Below are positions 27,222 through 35,860 of a DNA stretch of 56,925 nucleotides, piece by piece. The notes beneath the pieces were generated by a model, which searched no databases, was not told the DNA's origin, and was given only the letters and a program-made list of their open reading frames with translations. The stretch is from positions 1 through 56,925 of the forward strand of contig DYMU01000019.1 in NCBI GenBank assembly GCA_020721445.1, in the 5' to 3' direction. Source of the DNA: Gemmobacter nectariphilus (lineage in GTDB: Bacteria > Pseudomonadota > Alphaproteobacteria > Rhodobacterales > Rhodobacteraceae). A program made the translations under genes and the position numbers. Numbering within the stretch: the first letter of the stretch is position 1; the number at the start of each line of letters is the position of its first letter.

Positions 27222-28313
27222 ATGTCAGATTTCATGCACCGGGCCTTGCTTGCCATTACCGTGACGGCCAGCCTGTCGGCCTGCATGCCCACAACAACCA
27301 CCTCGACCACCTCGACCACCTCAACCGGACCCGCAGTCGCGGCGGCCAGCGTGCCGGCAACGGGCGTCTATCTGGCCACTTCGGACAACGGCTTTGCCGT
27401 GCCCGCCGTGCCCGCCGAAAAAGTCCCCGATGAGTTCGAGCGTCAGGTCGTCGATTACCCCTCGACCGAGGCACCGGGCACCGTGGTGATCAACCCGGGC
27501 TCCAAGCATCTGTATTTCATCACCGGCAACAACAAGGCCATCCGCTATGGCATTGCCGTCGGCGCGGCGGGATTTCAATGGTCGGGCGAGGCCTTGGTGA
27601 CCAACCGTCGGCCCTGGCCGACCTGGACCCCGCCGAAAGAGATGATCGAGCGCAAGCCCGAGCTGTCGAAATGGGAAAAGGGCCAGCCCGGCGGCCCGAC
27701 CAACCCCTTGGGCGCGCGGGCGCTGTATCTGACAACCAACGGCGTCGATTATGGCTACCGCATCCACGGCACGCCCGACTGGTGGTCAATCGGCAAGAAC
27801 GCCTCGTCCGGCTGCATCCGCATGATCAATCAGGACGTGATGGATCTGTATTCCCGCGTGCCGGATGGCGCCAAGGTGATCGTGCTGACCGCCGATGGCC
27901 GGCTGCCCAAAGGGCTGAGCCTGCCCCCACCGGCACCGGTCAAGAAAAAACCTTTCCAACCGGCACCTGCCGTGGCGCAAGCCGAAGACGCGGCCGCCTT
28001 GCCGGTTCCGGCGGCGGTGACGGCCCCGCTCAACGGCCCGATGCCCGCTGCACCCGGCGCGGTGCTGGATCCTGCGGCCCCGGTGGCCCCTGCGCCGACG
28101 CCGGCTGCCGGCCCAACGCCGACAGTCACGCAGCCCACGGTCGGGTCTGTCGCCCCCGCGGCTCCGGCCGCGCCCGCTGCGGTGACCGCACCCGCGCTGA
28201 CGGTGCCCCCCTTGGTGCCCCCCTCGGTCACACCGGCCCCGGCCCCGGCAGCCGCACCCGCCGCCCCGGCCTGCGCCGTGCCGCTGGTCAACGGGGTCTG
28301 CCCCAAGGCGTAA
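27222..28313 (+). CDS. L,D-transpeptidase (YkuD) lipoprotein
   Basis: A 363-residue probable lipoprotein with a signal sequence ending in the lipobox LSAC at about residue 20-23. A short Thr/Ser-rich run (TTTTSTTSTTS) follows. The YkuD catalytic domain contains the His in YRIHGTPDWWSIG and the Cys in ASSGCIRMINQDVMDLY. The last 110 residues are a Pro/Ala-rich tail. Such enzymes make 3-3 peptidoglycan cross-links or attach proteins to the wall. I chose ATG 27222 because the signal peptide starts there. An in-frame ORF extends 12 codons upstream. Confidence 0.88.
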   Translation: MSDFMHRALLAITVTASLSACMPTTTTSTTSTTSTGPAVAAASVPATGVYLATSDNGFAVPAVPAEKVPDEFERQVVDYPSTEAPGTVVINPGSKHLYFITGNNKAIRYGIAVGAAGFQWSGEALVTNRRPWPTWTPPKEMIERKPELSKWEKGQPGGPTNPLGARALYLTTNGVDYGYRIHGTPDWWSIGKNASSGCIRMINQDVMDLYSRVPDGAKVIVLTADGRLPKGLSLPPPAPVKKKPFQPAPAVAQAEDAAALPVPAAVTAPLNGPMPAAPGAVLDPAAPVAPAPTPAAGPTPTVTQPTVGSVAPAAPAAPAAVTAPALTVPPLVPPSVTPAPAPAAAPAAPACAVPLVNGVCPKA

Positions 28314-28335
28314 GATATCGTCCCACAGACCAAGG

Positions 28336-28359
28336 CGCTGCATCCCACCCGATGCAGCG
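28336..28359 (+). terminator. Hairpin after the L,D-transpeptidase gene
   Basis: CGCTGCATC (28336-28344) pairs perfectly with GATGCAGCG (28351-28359) around CCACCC. No T run follows, so it is a candidate terminator or mRNA 3'-end stabiliser only. Confidence 0.5.
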
Positions 28360-28377
28360 TGCGTGCGTCCTGATGAT

Positions 28378-28409
28378 TTGCTGCTTAGAAAAATACTCCC
28401 GCCGGAGGC
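28378..28409 (+). repeat. Dispersed intergenic repeat
   Basis: TTGCTGCTTAGAAAAATACT followed by CCCGCCGGAGGC. This is the same family as 3937 and 20204. It lies in the gap between two convergent genes, about 20 bases after a perfect hairpin. Confidence 0.78.
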
Positions 28410-28437
28410 TTCTGCCCTTTCGGCCCGCGCCGCCGTT

Positions 28438-29247
28438 TCAGCCCAGACGCGCCAAGGCCGGCCGCACCCCGGCGGCCCAACTGGCCGCCGCCGCGCCAAA
28501 GGCGGCAAACAGCGGCCGCGACACCGGGTCGCCGGCCGCGTTCCATTCCGGGTGCCATTGCACCGACAGGGTGAACCCCGGCGCACCCTGCACGTAGATC
28601 GCCTCGGGCGTGCCATCGGGGGCCCACCCGTCCACCACGATTCGCGGACCGGGCCAGTCGATGCCTTGGCCGTGCAGCGAATTGGTCATTACCTCTTGCG
28701 CCCCCATCAGCCGGTGAAACACCCCGCCCGGCGTGAACCGCACCGGGTGGCGCAGGGCAAACTTTTCCTCCAGCGATCCATCGGGCGGCATGCGGTGGTT
28801 CATCCGGCCCGGCAGATCGCGGATCTCGGGGTGCAGCGTGCCCCCCATCGCCACGTTCACCTCTTGAAAGCCGCGACAGATGCCGATGATCGGTTGGCCG
28901 CGTTCGACGCAGGCCCGCACCAGCGGCAAGGTAATCGCATCGCGACAGCGGTCAAACGCCCCATGGGCCGGGGTTTCCGAGGCACCGTATTCGCTGGGGT
29001 GCACATTGGGCCTCCCCCCGGTCAGCAGAAAGCCGTCGCACAGCCCCAGCAGGTCGTCGACCGACACAAGGCGCGGGTCCGACGGGATGATGATCGGCAA
29101 ACAGCCCGCCACCTCGGCCACCGCCTGCGAGTTCATCGTGCCCCCGGCATGGACCGGATAGCTTTCATCCAGCAGATTCATGTTGCCGATGATCCCGACA
29201 ACGGGGCGACGCAAGGCCGGTCTTGCGGAAGGGGCGCTGGTTTTCAT
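28438..29247 (-). CDS. Gamma-glutamyl-gamma-aminobutyrate hydrolase family protein
   Basis: A 269-residue class I glutamine-amidotransferase-like hydrolase. The nucleophile Cys is in IIGICRGFQEVNVAMGG. The catalytic His and Glu are in SVQWHPEWN. FLLTGGRPNVHPSEYG is typical of PuuD. PuuD-type enzymes act on gamma-glutamyl-GABA in putrescine breakdown. No other put/puu gene is adjacent, so the substrate is inferred only from the family. I chose ATG 29247 (MKTSAPSARPALRRPVVGI). The upstream extension is not conserved. Confidence 0.88.
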   Translation of the reverse strand: MKTSAPSARPALRRPVVGIIGNMNLLDESYPVHAGGTMNSQAVAEVAGCLPIIIPSDPRLVSVDDLLGLCDGFLLTGGRPNVHPSEYGASETPAHGAFDRCRDAITLPLVRACVERGQPIIGICRGFQEVNVAMGGTLHPEIRDLPGRMNHRMPPDGSLEEKFALRHPVRFTPGGVFHRLMGAQEVMTNSLHGQGIDWPGPRIVVDGWAPDGTPEAIYVQGAPGFTLSVQWHPEWNAAGDPVSRPLFAAFGAAAASWAAGVRPALARLG

Positions 29248-29417
29248 TCCGTGATAGTAAGACGAAACCCCCCAAGGGCCAAGTCTGCACCTGCGCACAA
29301 CTCTGTTTCAGCGACGCATATTTCCGGCCAGCCGGTTTAATCGGCAGGCTGACAGATTGGTGATTTGCATTGCCGGCGCGCAAGGGGTGATCTGTGCAGC
29401 ATCAACAGGAGGACATC

Positions 29418-29783
29418 ATGAACCGACCCTTGCTTGCTGCCGCCATCCTTGGCGCCCTCGCCCTGCCTCTGGCCGCGCAGACCATGGACCATTCAGCCCA
29501 CAGCGGCCAAGGTGCCGCCGCGACCGACAGCGCCGCGACGAAAGCTTACGCCGAGGCCAATGCCCGCATGCACGCCGACATGGCGGTGCCGTTTACCGGC
29601 GATGCCGATGTCGATTTCATTGCAGGCATGATCCCGCACCATCAAGGCGCGGTCGACATGGCGCGCATCGTGCTGGAACACGGCAAGGACGCCGAGGTGC
29701 GCAAGCTGGCCGAAGCGATCATCGCCAGCCAAGAGGCCGAAATCGCCTGGATGACCGACTGGCTGGCCAAGAACGGCAAGTGA
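29418..29783 (+). CDS. DUF305 family exported protein
   Basis: A 121-residue protein with a signal peptide (MNRPLLAAAILGALALPLAA), a short His-rich segment (MDHSAHSGQG) and one DUF305 four-helix domain. DFIAGMIPHHQGAVDMARIV is the family hallmark. Some DUF305 proteins (CopM) bind copper, and the Met/His content fits that, but no metal gene is adjacent. A strong AGGAGG at 29407-29412 supports ATG 29418. Confidence 0.9.
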   Translation: MNRPLLAAAILGALALPLAAQTMDHSAHSGQGAAATDSAATKAYAEANARMHADMAVPFTGDADVDFIAGMIPHHQGAVDMARIVLEHGKDAEVRKLAEAIIASQEAEIAWMTDWLAKNGK

Positions 29784-29795
29784 CCGGCGGGCGGG

Positions 29796-31022
29796 TCAGC
29801 CCGCTGCGATCACCCGTGTGGCGGCGTCCAGCGCGCCGGGCCCATGCGGAATGTCCAGCGCGAGCAGACCCGCCTCCATCACCGCCAGCGCCCCCAGCGT
29901 CATGTGGGCGTTGACATGGCCCATATGCGCCACCCGCAGATAGCCGTGCCATTCGGGATCGGACGGGGCGGCCATGCCCAGCCCGATGCCCAGCGTCACG
30001 CCGGCCTGAGTCTCGGTCCAGGTCCGCAGACGGGTGGCATCGGGGGCGCCAAAGCGCGCCGCCGTGACCGCGCGCGACCGATGCGCCGGGTCGGCCACGT
30101 TCAGCCCGATATGCGGATGGCCCTGCCCCCAGGCATCGAACGCCGCCCAGACGCTGCGGGCCAGCACCTCATGCCTTGCCCACACGTTTTCAAGCCCTTC
30201 TTCGTGCAGCAGCATGGTCAGCGCCTCGCGCAGGCCAAACAGGTGGTGCGTGGGCGCGGTGCCGTCCCAATACTGCCAGAACTCGGATGGCTCGGCCCGG
30301 GTGCGCCAGTCCCAATAGGGGGTGCGCAGATCAGACGTTTCGCAGACCTGCCGCGCTTTTTCCGAAAACCAGACAAAGCCCATGCCGGGCGGTGTCATCA
30401 GCCCCTTCTGGCTGCCCGCCACCGTCACATCAACGCCCCAGGCGTCCATGTGGTATTCGTCGCAGGCCAGCGACGCGATGCAATCCACCGCCAGCAGCGC
30501 CGGGTGGCGGGCGGCATCCATCGCCGCGCGCAAGCCCGGCACATCGGTGCGAATCGAGCTTGCGGTATCGACATGGGTGGTCAGCACGGCCTTGATCCGG
30601 CCGGCGCGATCGTCGCGCAGGCGCGCCTCGACCCGCGCCATGTCAACCGGGCTGGATTTGCCGAAATCCATCACCTCGACCTGCACCCCCATGGCTTCGG
30701 CACTGTGCGCCCAGGACAGGCCAAAGCGCCCGGTCGCCAGCACCAGCGCATGATCGCCGCGGCTGAACATGTTGGCATTGGCCGCCTCCCACACCGCATG
30801 GCCGTTGCCGATATAGGCCGCCACATGCTGCGCCGTGCCCGCCACCGCCCGCAGGTCCGGCCACATCGCGGCCACCATGTCAGGCAGCGCCCCGGCATAG
30901 ATGTTCGGGGCCGGGCGGTGCATCGCCGACAGCACCCGGTCGGGCATCACCGACGGGCCGGGAATGGCCAGATAGGGGCGACCCTGCGACAGGTCGGGGC
31001 GGGGGGTGTTCGATTGCGTCAT
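29796..31022 (-). CDS. Class V aminotransferase (serine/alanine-glyoxylate type)
   Basis: A 408-residue PLP enzyme. The cofactor Lys is in VTVAGSQKGLMTPPGMGFVW, preceded by VDCIASLACDEYHMDAWGVD. The N-terminus AIPGPSVMPDRVLSAMHRP matches serine-glyoxylate and alanine-glyoxylate aminotransferases. It would transfer an amino group between serine or alanine and glyoxylate, but close relatives use other amino acids. No serine-cycle genes are nearby. It is divergent from the MsbA-like transporter. Confidence 0.87.
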   Translation of the reverse strand: MTQSNTPRPDLSQGRPYLAIPGPSVMPDRVLSAMHRPAPNIYAGALPDMVAAMWPDLRAVAGTAQHVAAYIGNGHAVWEAANANMFSRGDHALVLATGRFGLSWAHSAEAMGVQVEVMDFGKSSPVDMARVEARLRDDRAGRIKAVLTTHVDTASSIRTDVPGLRAAMDAARHPALLAVDCIASLACDEYHMDAWGVDVTVAGSQKGLMTPPGMGFVWFSEKARQVCETSDLRTPYWDWRTRAEPSEFWQYWDGTAPTHHLFGLREALTMLLHEEGLENVWARHEVLARSVWAAFDAWGQGHPHIGLNVADPAHRSRAVTAARFGAPDATRLRTWTETQAGVTLGIGLGMAAPSDPEWHGYLRVAHMGHVNAHMTLGALAVMEAGLLALDIPHGPGALDAATRVIAAG

Positions 31023-31130
31023 GTCAGGCAGCCTTTCCTTGCGCCCCCATCGCTAGGGCCTGACGAGCGCAAGGTCAACGGGCCGCACCTGGCATTGCAG
31101 CGCCCCGTCCTTTCGCGCTAGATCAAGGCC

Positions 31131-32930
31131 ATGGAACACAAAACCGCACCGCAAGACGAAGCCCCGCCCCCACCTGGGGCAGCGCGGGGCGACCGCGCGC
31201 TGATCGGCTGGTTCTGGCGCCGCTATCTGCGGTCGCAGGCGCCGATGCTGGCACTGGCCTTTGCCATCATGGTGATCGAGGGCAGCACGCTGGGCGCGCT
31301 GTCCTATATGCTGGAGCCATTGTTCGACCAGGTGTTCAACAGCGGCGGCCAAGCGGCCCTGTTCTTGGTGGGCGGCGCGATCTTTGGCCTGTTTGCACTG
31401 CGCGCTACCACGTCGCTGGTGTCAAAAACTCTGCTAGCGCGCATATCGCAGCAGGTGGCGGCACAGATGCAAAGCGGGCTGCTGGCGCATCTGTTGCGGC
31501 TGGACATGCGGTTCTTTCAGGACAATTCCCCCGGTGCGCTGATCGAACGGGTGCAGGGCGACACCAAGGCGGTTCAGGGCATCTGGATCGCGCTGTTGAC
31601 AGGCGTCGGGCGCGATGTCGTGGCGCTGATCGGGCTGCTTTTCGTGGCGCTGTCGATTGACCCGGTCTGGACGCTGGCCGCAGTGGTTGGCACGCCCCTG
31701 CTGATCCTGCCGGCCGCCGTGCTGCGGCGCTATCTGCGGCGCAAGGCGATCCATCTGCGCAATCAGGCGGGCGAGCGTGCCACCCGGCTGGACGAGATTT
31801 TTCACGGCATCCAGTCGGTCAAGCTGAACCGGATGGAGGCGCATCAGAACGCGCGCTTTGGCCTGATCCTGGACAGGATCGTGCGGGCCGAAACCAAGTC
31901 CGCGATGGGGCGGGCGGTGCTGCCGTCGCTGGTCGATCTGATCACCGGCTTTGGCTTTCTGGCCGTGCTGCTGTTGGGCGGGCGCGAGGTGGCCGACGGC
32001 ACCCGCACGACCGGCGAATTCATGGCGTTTTTCACGGCGATGGTGCTGACCTTTCAACCGATCCGGCGGCTGGGCGAGATGGCCGGGCTGTGGCAGATCG
32101 GGGCGGCCAGCCTTGACCGTATCGCCAGCCTGCTGGCGATGACGCCCAGCCACAAGCGCCCCGCCACCGGCCCGATGCCCGCCAGCCTGCCGCCGCGTCT
32201 GGAGTTTTGCGACGTGCATTTCGGCTATGGCGACACGGCGGTGCTGCATGGCCTGAGCTTTGTGGCCGAGGCGGGCAAGATGACGGCGCTGGTCGGGCCA
32301 TCGGGGGCGGGAAAATCGACCGTTTTCCATTTGCTGACCGGGCTGTCAGACCCGGCGCGGGGTGTGGTCAGGATCGACGGCATCGCCACCACCGACATGG
32401 TGCTGGCCGATCAGCGCGGGCTGTTTGCCTCGGTCACCCAGGACGCGGCGCTGTTTGACGAAAGCCTGCGCGAAAACCTGACCCTTGGGCGTGCGGGGAT
32501 CGCGCAGGCGCAGATTGACCACGCGCTGACGGTGGCGCAGGCGGCGGGCTTCGTGTCGCACCTGCCGCAGGGTTTGGACACGCGCGTGGGTCCGCGCGGG
32601 TCCAGCCTGTCGGGGGGCCAGCGTCAGCGTGTGGCCATCGCCCGCGCGCTGCTGCTCGATGCCCCGGTGCTGCTGCTGGACGAGGCCACCAGCGCGCTGG
32701 ACGCGGCCTCTGAGGCGGCCCTTGCCACGGCGATGCAGGCGGCGGCGGCTGGGCGCACCACGCTGGTGATCGCGCACCGGCTGGCCACGGTGCGGCATGC
32801 CGACCGGATCGTGGTGATGGATCAGGGCCGCGTGGTCGAGGTCGGCACCCATGACGCGCTGCTGGCCAAGGGCGGGCTTTACGCCCGCCTTTACGCTCTG
32901 CAATTCAGGGATCAAGAGGCTGTGACATGA
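31131..32930 (+). CDS. ABC exporter, fused permease/ATPase (MsbA-like)
   Basis: A 599-residue half-transporter. Six membrane segments lie within residues 25-320. The nucleotide-binding domain has Walker A GPSGAGKST, signature LSGGQRQRVAIARALL, Walker B VLLLDEATSALD and the switch His in LVIAHRLATVRH. It works as a homodimer exporting lipid A, lipid or drug-like substrates; the specific cargo is not readable. Its stop overlaps the ygfZ start by 4 bases. Confidence 0.88.
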   Translation: MEHKTAPQDEAPPPPGAARGDRALIGWFWRRYLRSQAPMLALAFAIMVIEGSTLGALSYMLEPLFDQVFNSGGQAALFLVGGAIFGLFALRATTSLVSKTLLARISQQVAAQMQSGLLAHLLRLDMRFFQDNSPGALIERVQGDTKAVQGIWIALLTGVGRDVVALIGLLFVALSIDPVWTLAAVVGTPLLILPAAVLRRYLRRKAIHLRNQAGERATRLDEIFHGIQSVKLNRMEAHQNARFGLILDRIVRAETKSAMGRAVLPSLVDLITGFGFLAVLLLGGREVADGTRTTGEFMAFFTAMVLTFQPIRRLGEMAGLWQIGAASLDRIASLLAMTPSHKRPATGPMPASLPPRLEFCDVHFGYGDTAVLHGLSFVAEAGKMTALVGPSGAGKSTVFHLLTGLSDPARGVVRIDGIATTDMVLADQRGLFASVTQDAALFDESLRENLTLGRAGIAQAQIDHALTVAQAAGFVSHLPQGLDTRVGPRGSSLSGGQRQRVAIARALLLDAPVLLLDEATSALDAASEAALATAMQAAAAGRTTLVIAHRLATVRHADRIVVMDQGRVVEVGTHDALLAKGGLYARLYALQFRDQEAVT

Positions 32931-33700
32931 CCGATGCAAGCTGCGGGGAAATTGCGGCGGACCGCGCCGTCTGGTCGGTCACGGGGGCGGATCGGTTCAG
33001 CTTTTTGCAAGGCATGCTCAGCAATGATGTGACAGCGCTGCAAAAGGCCCCCGGCATCGTCTGGACGGCGCTGTTGACGCCGCAGGGCAAGTATCTGGCC
33101 GACTTCTTTGTGGTGCAGCGGGCCGGCGCGGATGATCTGCTGATCGACATCAAGGCCCGCATCGCCGCCGACACCATCAAGCGCCTGTCGATGTATCGGC
33201 TGCGGGCCGATGTGCAATTTGCGCCCTGCGACCTGACCGTGACCCGCGGTCTTGGCGCAGCCCCCGCTGGGGCGATGCCCGACCCGCGCCACGCAGCCCT
33301 TGGCTGGCGCGGCTACGGTTTGGCAGGCGGTGCCGCGCAGATCGACTGGGATGCGATCCGCGTCGCCCATTGCATCCCCGAAACCGGGATCGAATTGATC
33401 GCCAACGACAGCTATCTGCTGGAGGTGGGGTTTGACCGGCTGCACGGCGTCGATTTCCGCAAAGGCTGTTATGTCGGCCAAGAGGTGACTGCCCGGATGA
33501 AGCACAAGACCGAGATGAAAAAGGGCCTTGTGACCGTTGCCATCGACGGCGTGGCCCCGGTTGGCACGCAGGTCCTGTCAGGCGACAAAGAGGCGGGCGT
33601 GCTGTTCACCCAGTCTGGCAGCAAGGCGATTGCGTTTGTGCGCTTTGACCGGATGGAAGCGATGACGGCAGGGCAGGCGCGGCTGACCGCCCTGCCCTGA
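32927..33700 (+). CDS. ygfZ: Folate-binding protein YgfZ (Fe-S cluster repair/assembly)
   Basis: A 257-residue GcvT-like protein with the diagnostic motif KGCYVGQEVTARMKHK. SFLQGMLSNDVTAL near the N-terminus and YRLRADVQF in the middle are typical. YgfZ proteins bind tetrahydrofolate and support a subset of Fe-S enzymes, including RimO and MiaB types. It is translationally coupled to the preceding exporter gene (ATGA overlap). The downstream efp converges on it with only 5 bases between stop codons. Confidence 0.92.
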   Translation: MTDASCGEIAADRAVWSVTGADRFSFLQGMLSNDVTALQKAPGIVWTALLTPQGKYLADFFVVQRAGADDLLIDIKARIAADTIKRLSMYRLRADVQFAPCDLTVTRGLGAAPAGAMPDPRHAALGWRGYGLAGGAAQIDWDAIRVAHCIPETGIELIANDSYLLEVGFDRLHGVDFRKGCYVGQEVTARMKHKTEMKKGLVTVAIDGVAPVGTQVLSGDKEAGVLFTQSGSKAIAFVRFDRMEAMTAGQARLTALP

Positions 33701-33705
33701 ACCCG

Positions 33706-34269
33706 TCACGCCCGTTCGGAATATTCCAGAAACTCGGTGTGCACGATGATGTCTTCATCGGTGTTGATGAACGGTGGCACCATGATGCGCACGCCATTGT
33801 CCAGCACCGCAGGCTTGTAGGACTTTGACGCGGTCTGGCCGTTCTGCACCGGCTCGGTCTCGACCACGCGGCACTGCACCTTTTGCGGGATCTTCACGTT
33901 CAGCGGCTCTTCGCCGTAATACTGCACCGATACGGTCATGCCGTCTTGCAAGAACGGGCGACGATCGCCCAGCAGGTCGGCGTCCAGTTCGATCTGCTCA
34001 TAGGTCTCGCTGTCCATAAAGGTCAGGCGGCCATCGGTTTCGTACAGGAACTGCTGGTCCTTCATCTCCAGCTCGACCTGTTCGACCTTGTCTTCCGAGC
34101 GGAAGCGTTCGTTCAGCTTGCGCCCGTCACGCAGGTTTTTCAACTCGACCTGCGCAAAAGCGCCGCCCTTGCCCGGCTTGACATGGTTGGCCTTGACCGC
34201 CGCCCACAGGCCGCCGTCATGTTCAATCACCATGCCGGGCTTTATTTCATTTCCGTTGATCTTGGGCAT
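33706..34269 (-). CDS. efp: Elongation factor P (second copy)
   Basis: A 187-residue EF-P. It differs clearly from the copy at 11250: it starts [20 protein letters not shown] and has the loop VKPGKGGAF with Lys at residue 34. The third domain has [20 protein letters not shown] and [13 protein letters not shown]. Both paralogues therefore keep the Lys that EpmA-type enzymes modify. ATG 34269 is the conserved start. It has its own sigma-70-like promoter (34314-34342). It is convergent with ygfZ. Confidence 0.93.
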   Translation of the reverse strand: MPKINGNEIKPGMVIEHDGGLWAAVKANHVKPGKGGAFAQVELKNLRDGRKLNERFRSEDKVEQVELEMKDQQFLYETDGRLTFMDSETYEQIELDADLLGDRRPFLQDGMTVSVQYYGEEPLNVKIPQKVQCRVVETEPVQNGQTASKSYKPAVLDNGVRIMVPPFINTDEDIIVHTEFLEYSERA

Positions 34270-34313
34270 TTGCGGCAAAACCTTGACAAAAGGTTGAATA
34301 GGATTTCGACGCA

Positions 34314-34342
34314 CCTATATATCGCCGAATGCAAGGCGGCAA
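34314..34342 (-). promoter_or_regulatory. Sigma-70-like promoter of the second efp
   Basis: On the minus strand, TTGCCG (34342-34337) and TATAGG (34319-34314) are separated by 17 bases, with the start codon about 45 bases downstream. The -35 matches TTGACA at 4 of 6 positions and the -10 matches TATAAT at 4 of 6. A call from motif and position only. Confidence 0.45.
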
Positions 34343-34483
34343 GCAGACTAAATACTGTGTGCCCTTGCGTAAGATATGTGCCCTTTGCATGGCAGAAATG
34401 CAAAAGATGGGGTGCCGAATCGTTACGAAACGTTTAGGTTCGCCAAATGCCAAAAAGACAAGAGCAAGAATAGGACTGCGATC

Positions 34484-34810
34484 ATGCCCGGTTTCATCGA
34501 CAGCACCGCCTTCAACTATGAACAGGGTCAGCGCGCGCGCAAGCTTTTTGCCGCCGTGGTTCTGGCTGCGCTGGACGATGCCATCGCAGATGACAAGAAG
34601 TACGGCAATGGTGCAGAGCAGATCGCCCGCTGGGCCCGGTCGCGCGATGGTCGCGAAGTGCTGTCCTGTGCCGGGATCGACCCGAATGAACGTGTGGTCA
34701 AGGGCCTGATGGAATTCGTGTCCAAGGGAATTCGCACCAGTGTGGCACTCAGCCGCGAAGAGTCTGAACGTCGCCATGCGTTGGAAGCCGAAATGGGCGA
34801 AGCCGCCTGA
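34484..34810 (+). CDS. Small conserved protein (DUF6280-like)
   Basis: A 108-residue soluble, helical protein (MPGFIDSTAFNYEQGQRARK...) with no signal peptide or membrane segment. I believe it belongs to the Rhodobacterales family DUF6280, but this is from memory. No function is known to me. The segment FAAVVLAALDDAIADDKKYG and the charged C-terminus suggest a small helical bundle. It is divergent from efp, about 200 bases away, and is followed by a strong terminator, so it is a monocistronic gene. Confidence 0.75.
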   Translation: MPGFIDSTAFNYEQGQRARKLFAAVVLAALDDAIADDKKYGNGAEQIARWARSRDGREVLSCAGIDPNERVVKGLMEFVSKGIRTSVALSREESERRHALEAEMGEAA

Positions 34811-34834
34811 AACCACGGCCCGGACCGGAATGAC

Positions 34835-34859
34835 AAAAGCGCCCCTGCGGGCGCTTTTT
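34835..34859 (+). terminator. Rho-independent terminator after the DUF6280-like gene
   Basis: AAAAGCGCCC pairs with GGGCGCTTTT around a CTGC loop, and the T run continues (34855-34859). The A-rich left arm allows it to work for the convergent PopZ-like gene too. Confidence 0.88.
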
Positions 34860-34882
34860 CATTTTTCGCAACACGCCTTGGT

Positions 34883-35689
34883 TCATTCAAACTCGCGCAG
34901 GGCAAGGGCACGCGCCACTTCGGCCCGCACCAGTTTGCGCACGTTGCGGGTGATGCGTTCGCCCAAGGTGCCCGCAAGCTCTTCGCGGATCAGGTCGCGC
35001 ACCAGATCGCGCAGCACCTCTTCGTCAAAGGCGATGCCGGGGTCGGAGGCATCAAACACCTCGTCCTCGTCCGGGTGGGCCGCCAGATCGGCCTTCACGG
35101 CAGCTTCGGCATCGTCGGCCCAAGACCGGTCATCCACCGGCGGCGCCATGCGGCGCGGCGGCACAGCATCCGCCTTTGGATGCTTCGCGGATGCCAGCAT
35201 GTCCGTCAGGTCCGGCTCTGACACAGTGCCGCCAAATCCGTGAAATTCCGTGTAGGGCTGGTTGGCAAAATCAAAGCCCGACGCTGCACCGGGTTGCGCC
35301 GGACGGGGACGGTGCGCAAAAGTCGCGGCATCAAGCCCGCCGCCCGGAACCCAAAGCCCGGTATCGCCTTCCGGGGCTTCCCAATCATCCTCGACAACCG
35401 CGGCCCCCAAACGCGCAATCACCTCATCCTTGGCATGGGGTGCTTGTGCGGGATTGGCCACCATCTCGGGTGCCAGAACCAGTGCATCCACCGAAGGTTG
35501 CGCCGCTGCATCGGCGTCGGCCGGCACAATCCGCAACGCCGGGGTCAACAGCAGATGCCCCGCCTCTGCCTCGGCATCCGGTGGCCGTGTCGGGTCGGGG
35601 CGCGATGCCGGGCGCAGGTCTTGCGAAACCAAACGGCGGATAGAGGACAGCACATCCTCGATTTCGGAACTGCTGATCGGTTCTGCCAT
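34883..35689 (-). CDS. PopZ-like (DUF2497-type) protein
   Basis: A 268-residue protein with a PopZ-type layout. A short N-terminal helix (ISSSEIEDVLSSIRRLVSQD) resembles the PopZ sequence around EEILASIRRIIS. A long acidic, Pro/Ala-rich disordered middle follows (about 25-215). Two C-terminal helices end the protein (DEEVLRDLVRDLIREELAG, then RKLVRAEVARALA). PopZ self-assembles at cell poles and organises chromosome anchoring in Caulobacter. The neighbouring tolC and pcm match the alphaproteobacterial arrangement I know for DUF2497 genes. ATG 35689 is chosen because the conserved helix starts there. Confidence 0.65.
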   Translation of the reverse strand: MAEPISSSEIEDVLSSIRRLVSQDLRPASRPDPTRPPDAEAEAGHLLLTPALRIVPADADAAAQPSVDALVLAPEMVANPAQAPHAKDEVIARLGAAVVEDDWEAPEGDTGLWVPGGGLDAATFAHRPRPAQPGAASGFDFANQPYTEFHGFGGTVSEPDLTDMLASAKHPKADAVPPRRMAPPVDDRSWADDAEAAVKADLAAHPDEDEVFDASDPGIAFDEEVLRDLVRDLIREELAGTLGERITRNVRKLVRAEVARALALREFE

Positions 35690-35860
35690 AGCGCCCCTGC
35701 CCGTTGTTTTCGGCACGCTTGCGTTCAGCGCAGCAGCGCCCAAACCCAAACCCGTCGTATCTTTTGACAAGATTACTGCCAAAAGACCAAGTTCACAAGA
35801 ACATGGCACACCCTTCGGATTTGCATCCCGACACCATGTTTTGTGGCCACACCGGCCTGA

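Noticed and set aside
27295-27330. Short ACCACCTCG tandem repeat considered as a CRISPR-like or regulatory repeat
   Set aside because: It is in frame in the lipoprotein gene and encodes a Thr/Ser linker directly after the lipobox.
28336-28359. Perfect 9-bp hairpin considered as a small RNA or tRNA part
   Set aside because: There is no tRNA-like cloverleaf, CCA end or other conserved RNA pattern. A 3'-end hairpin explains it.
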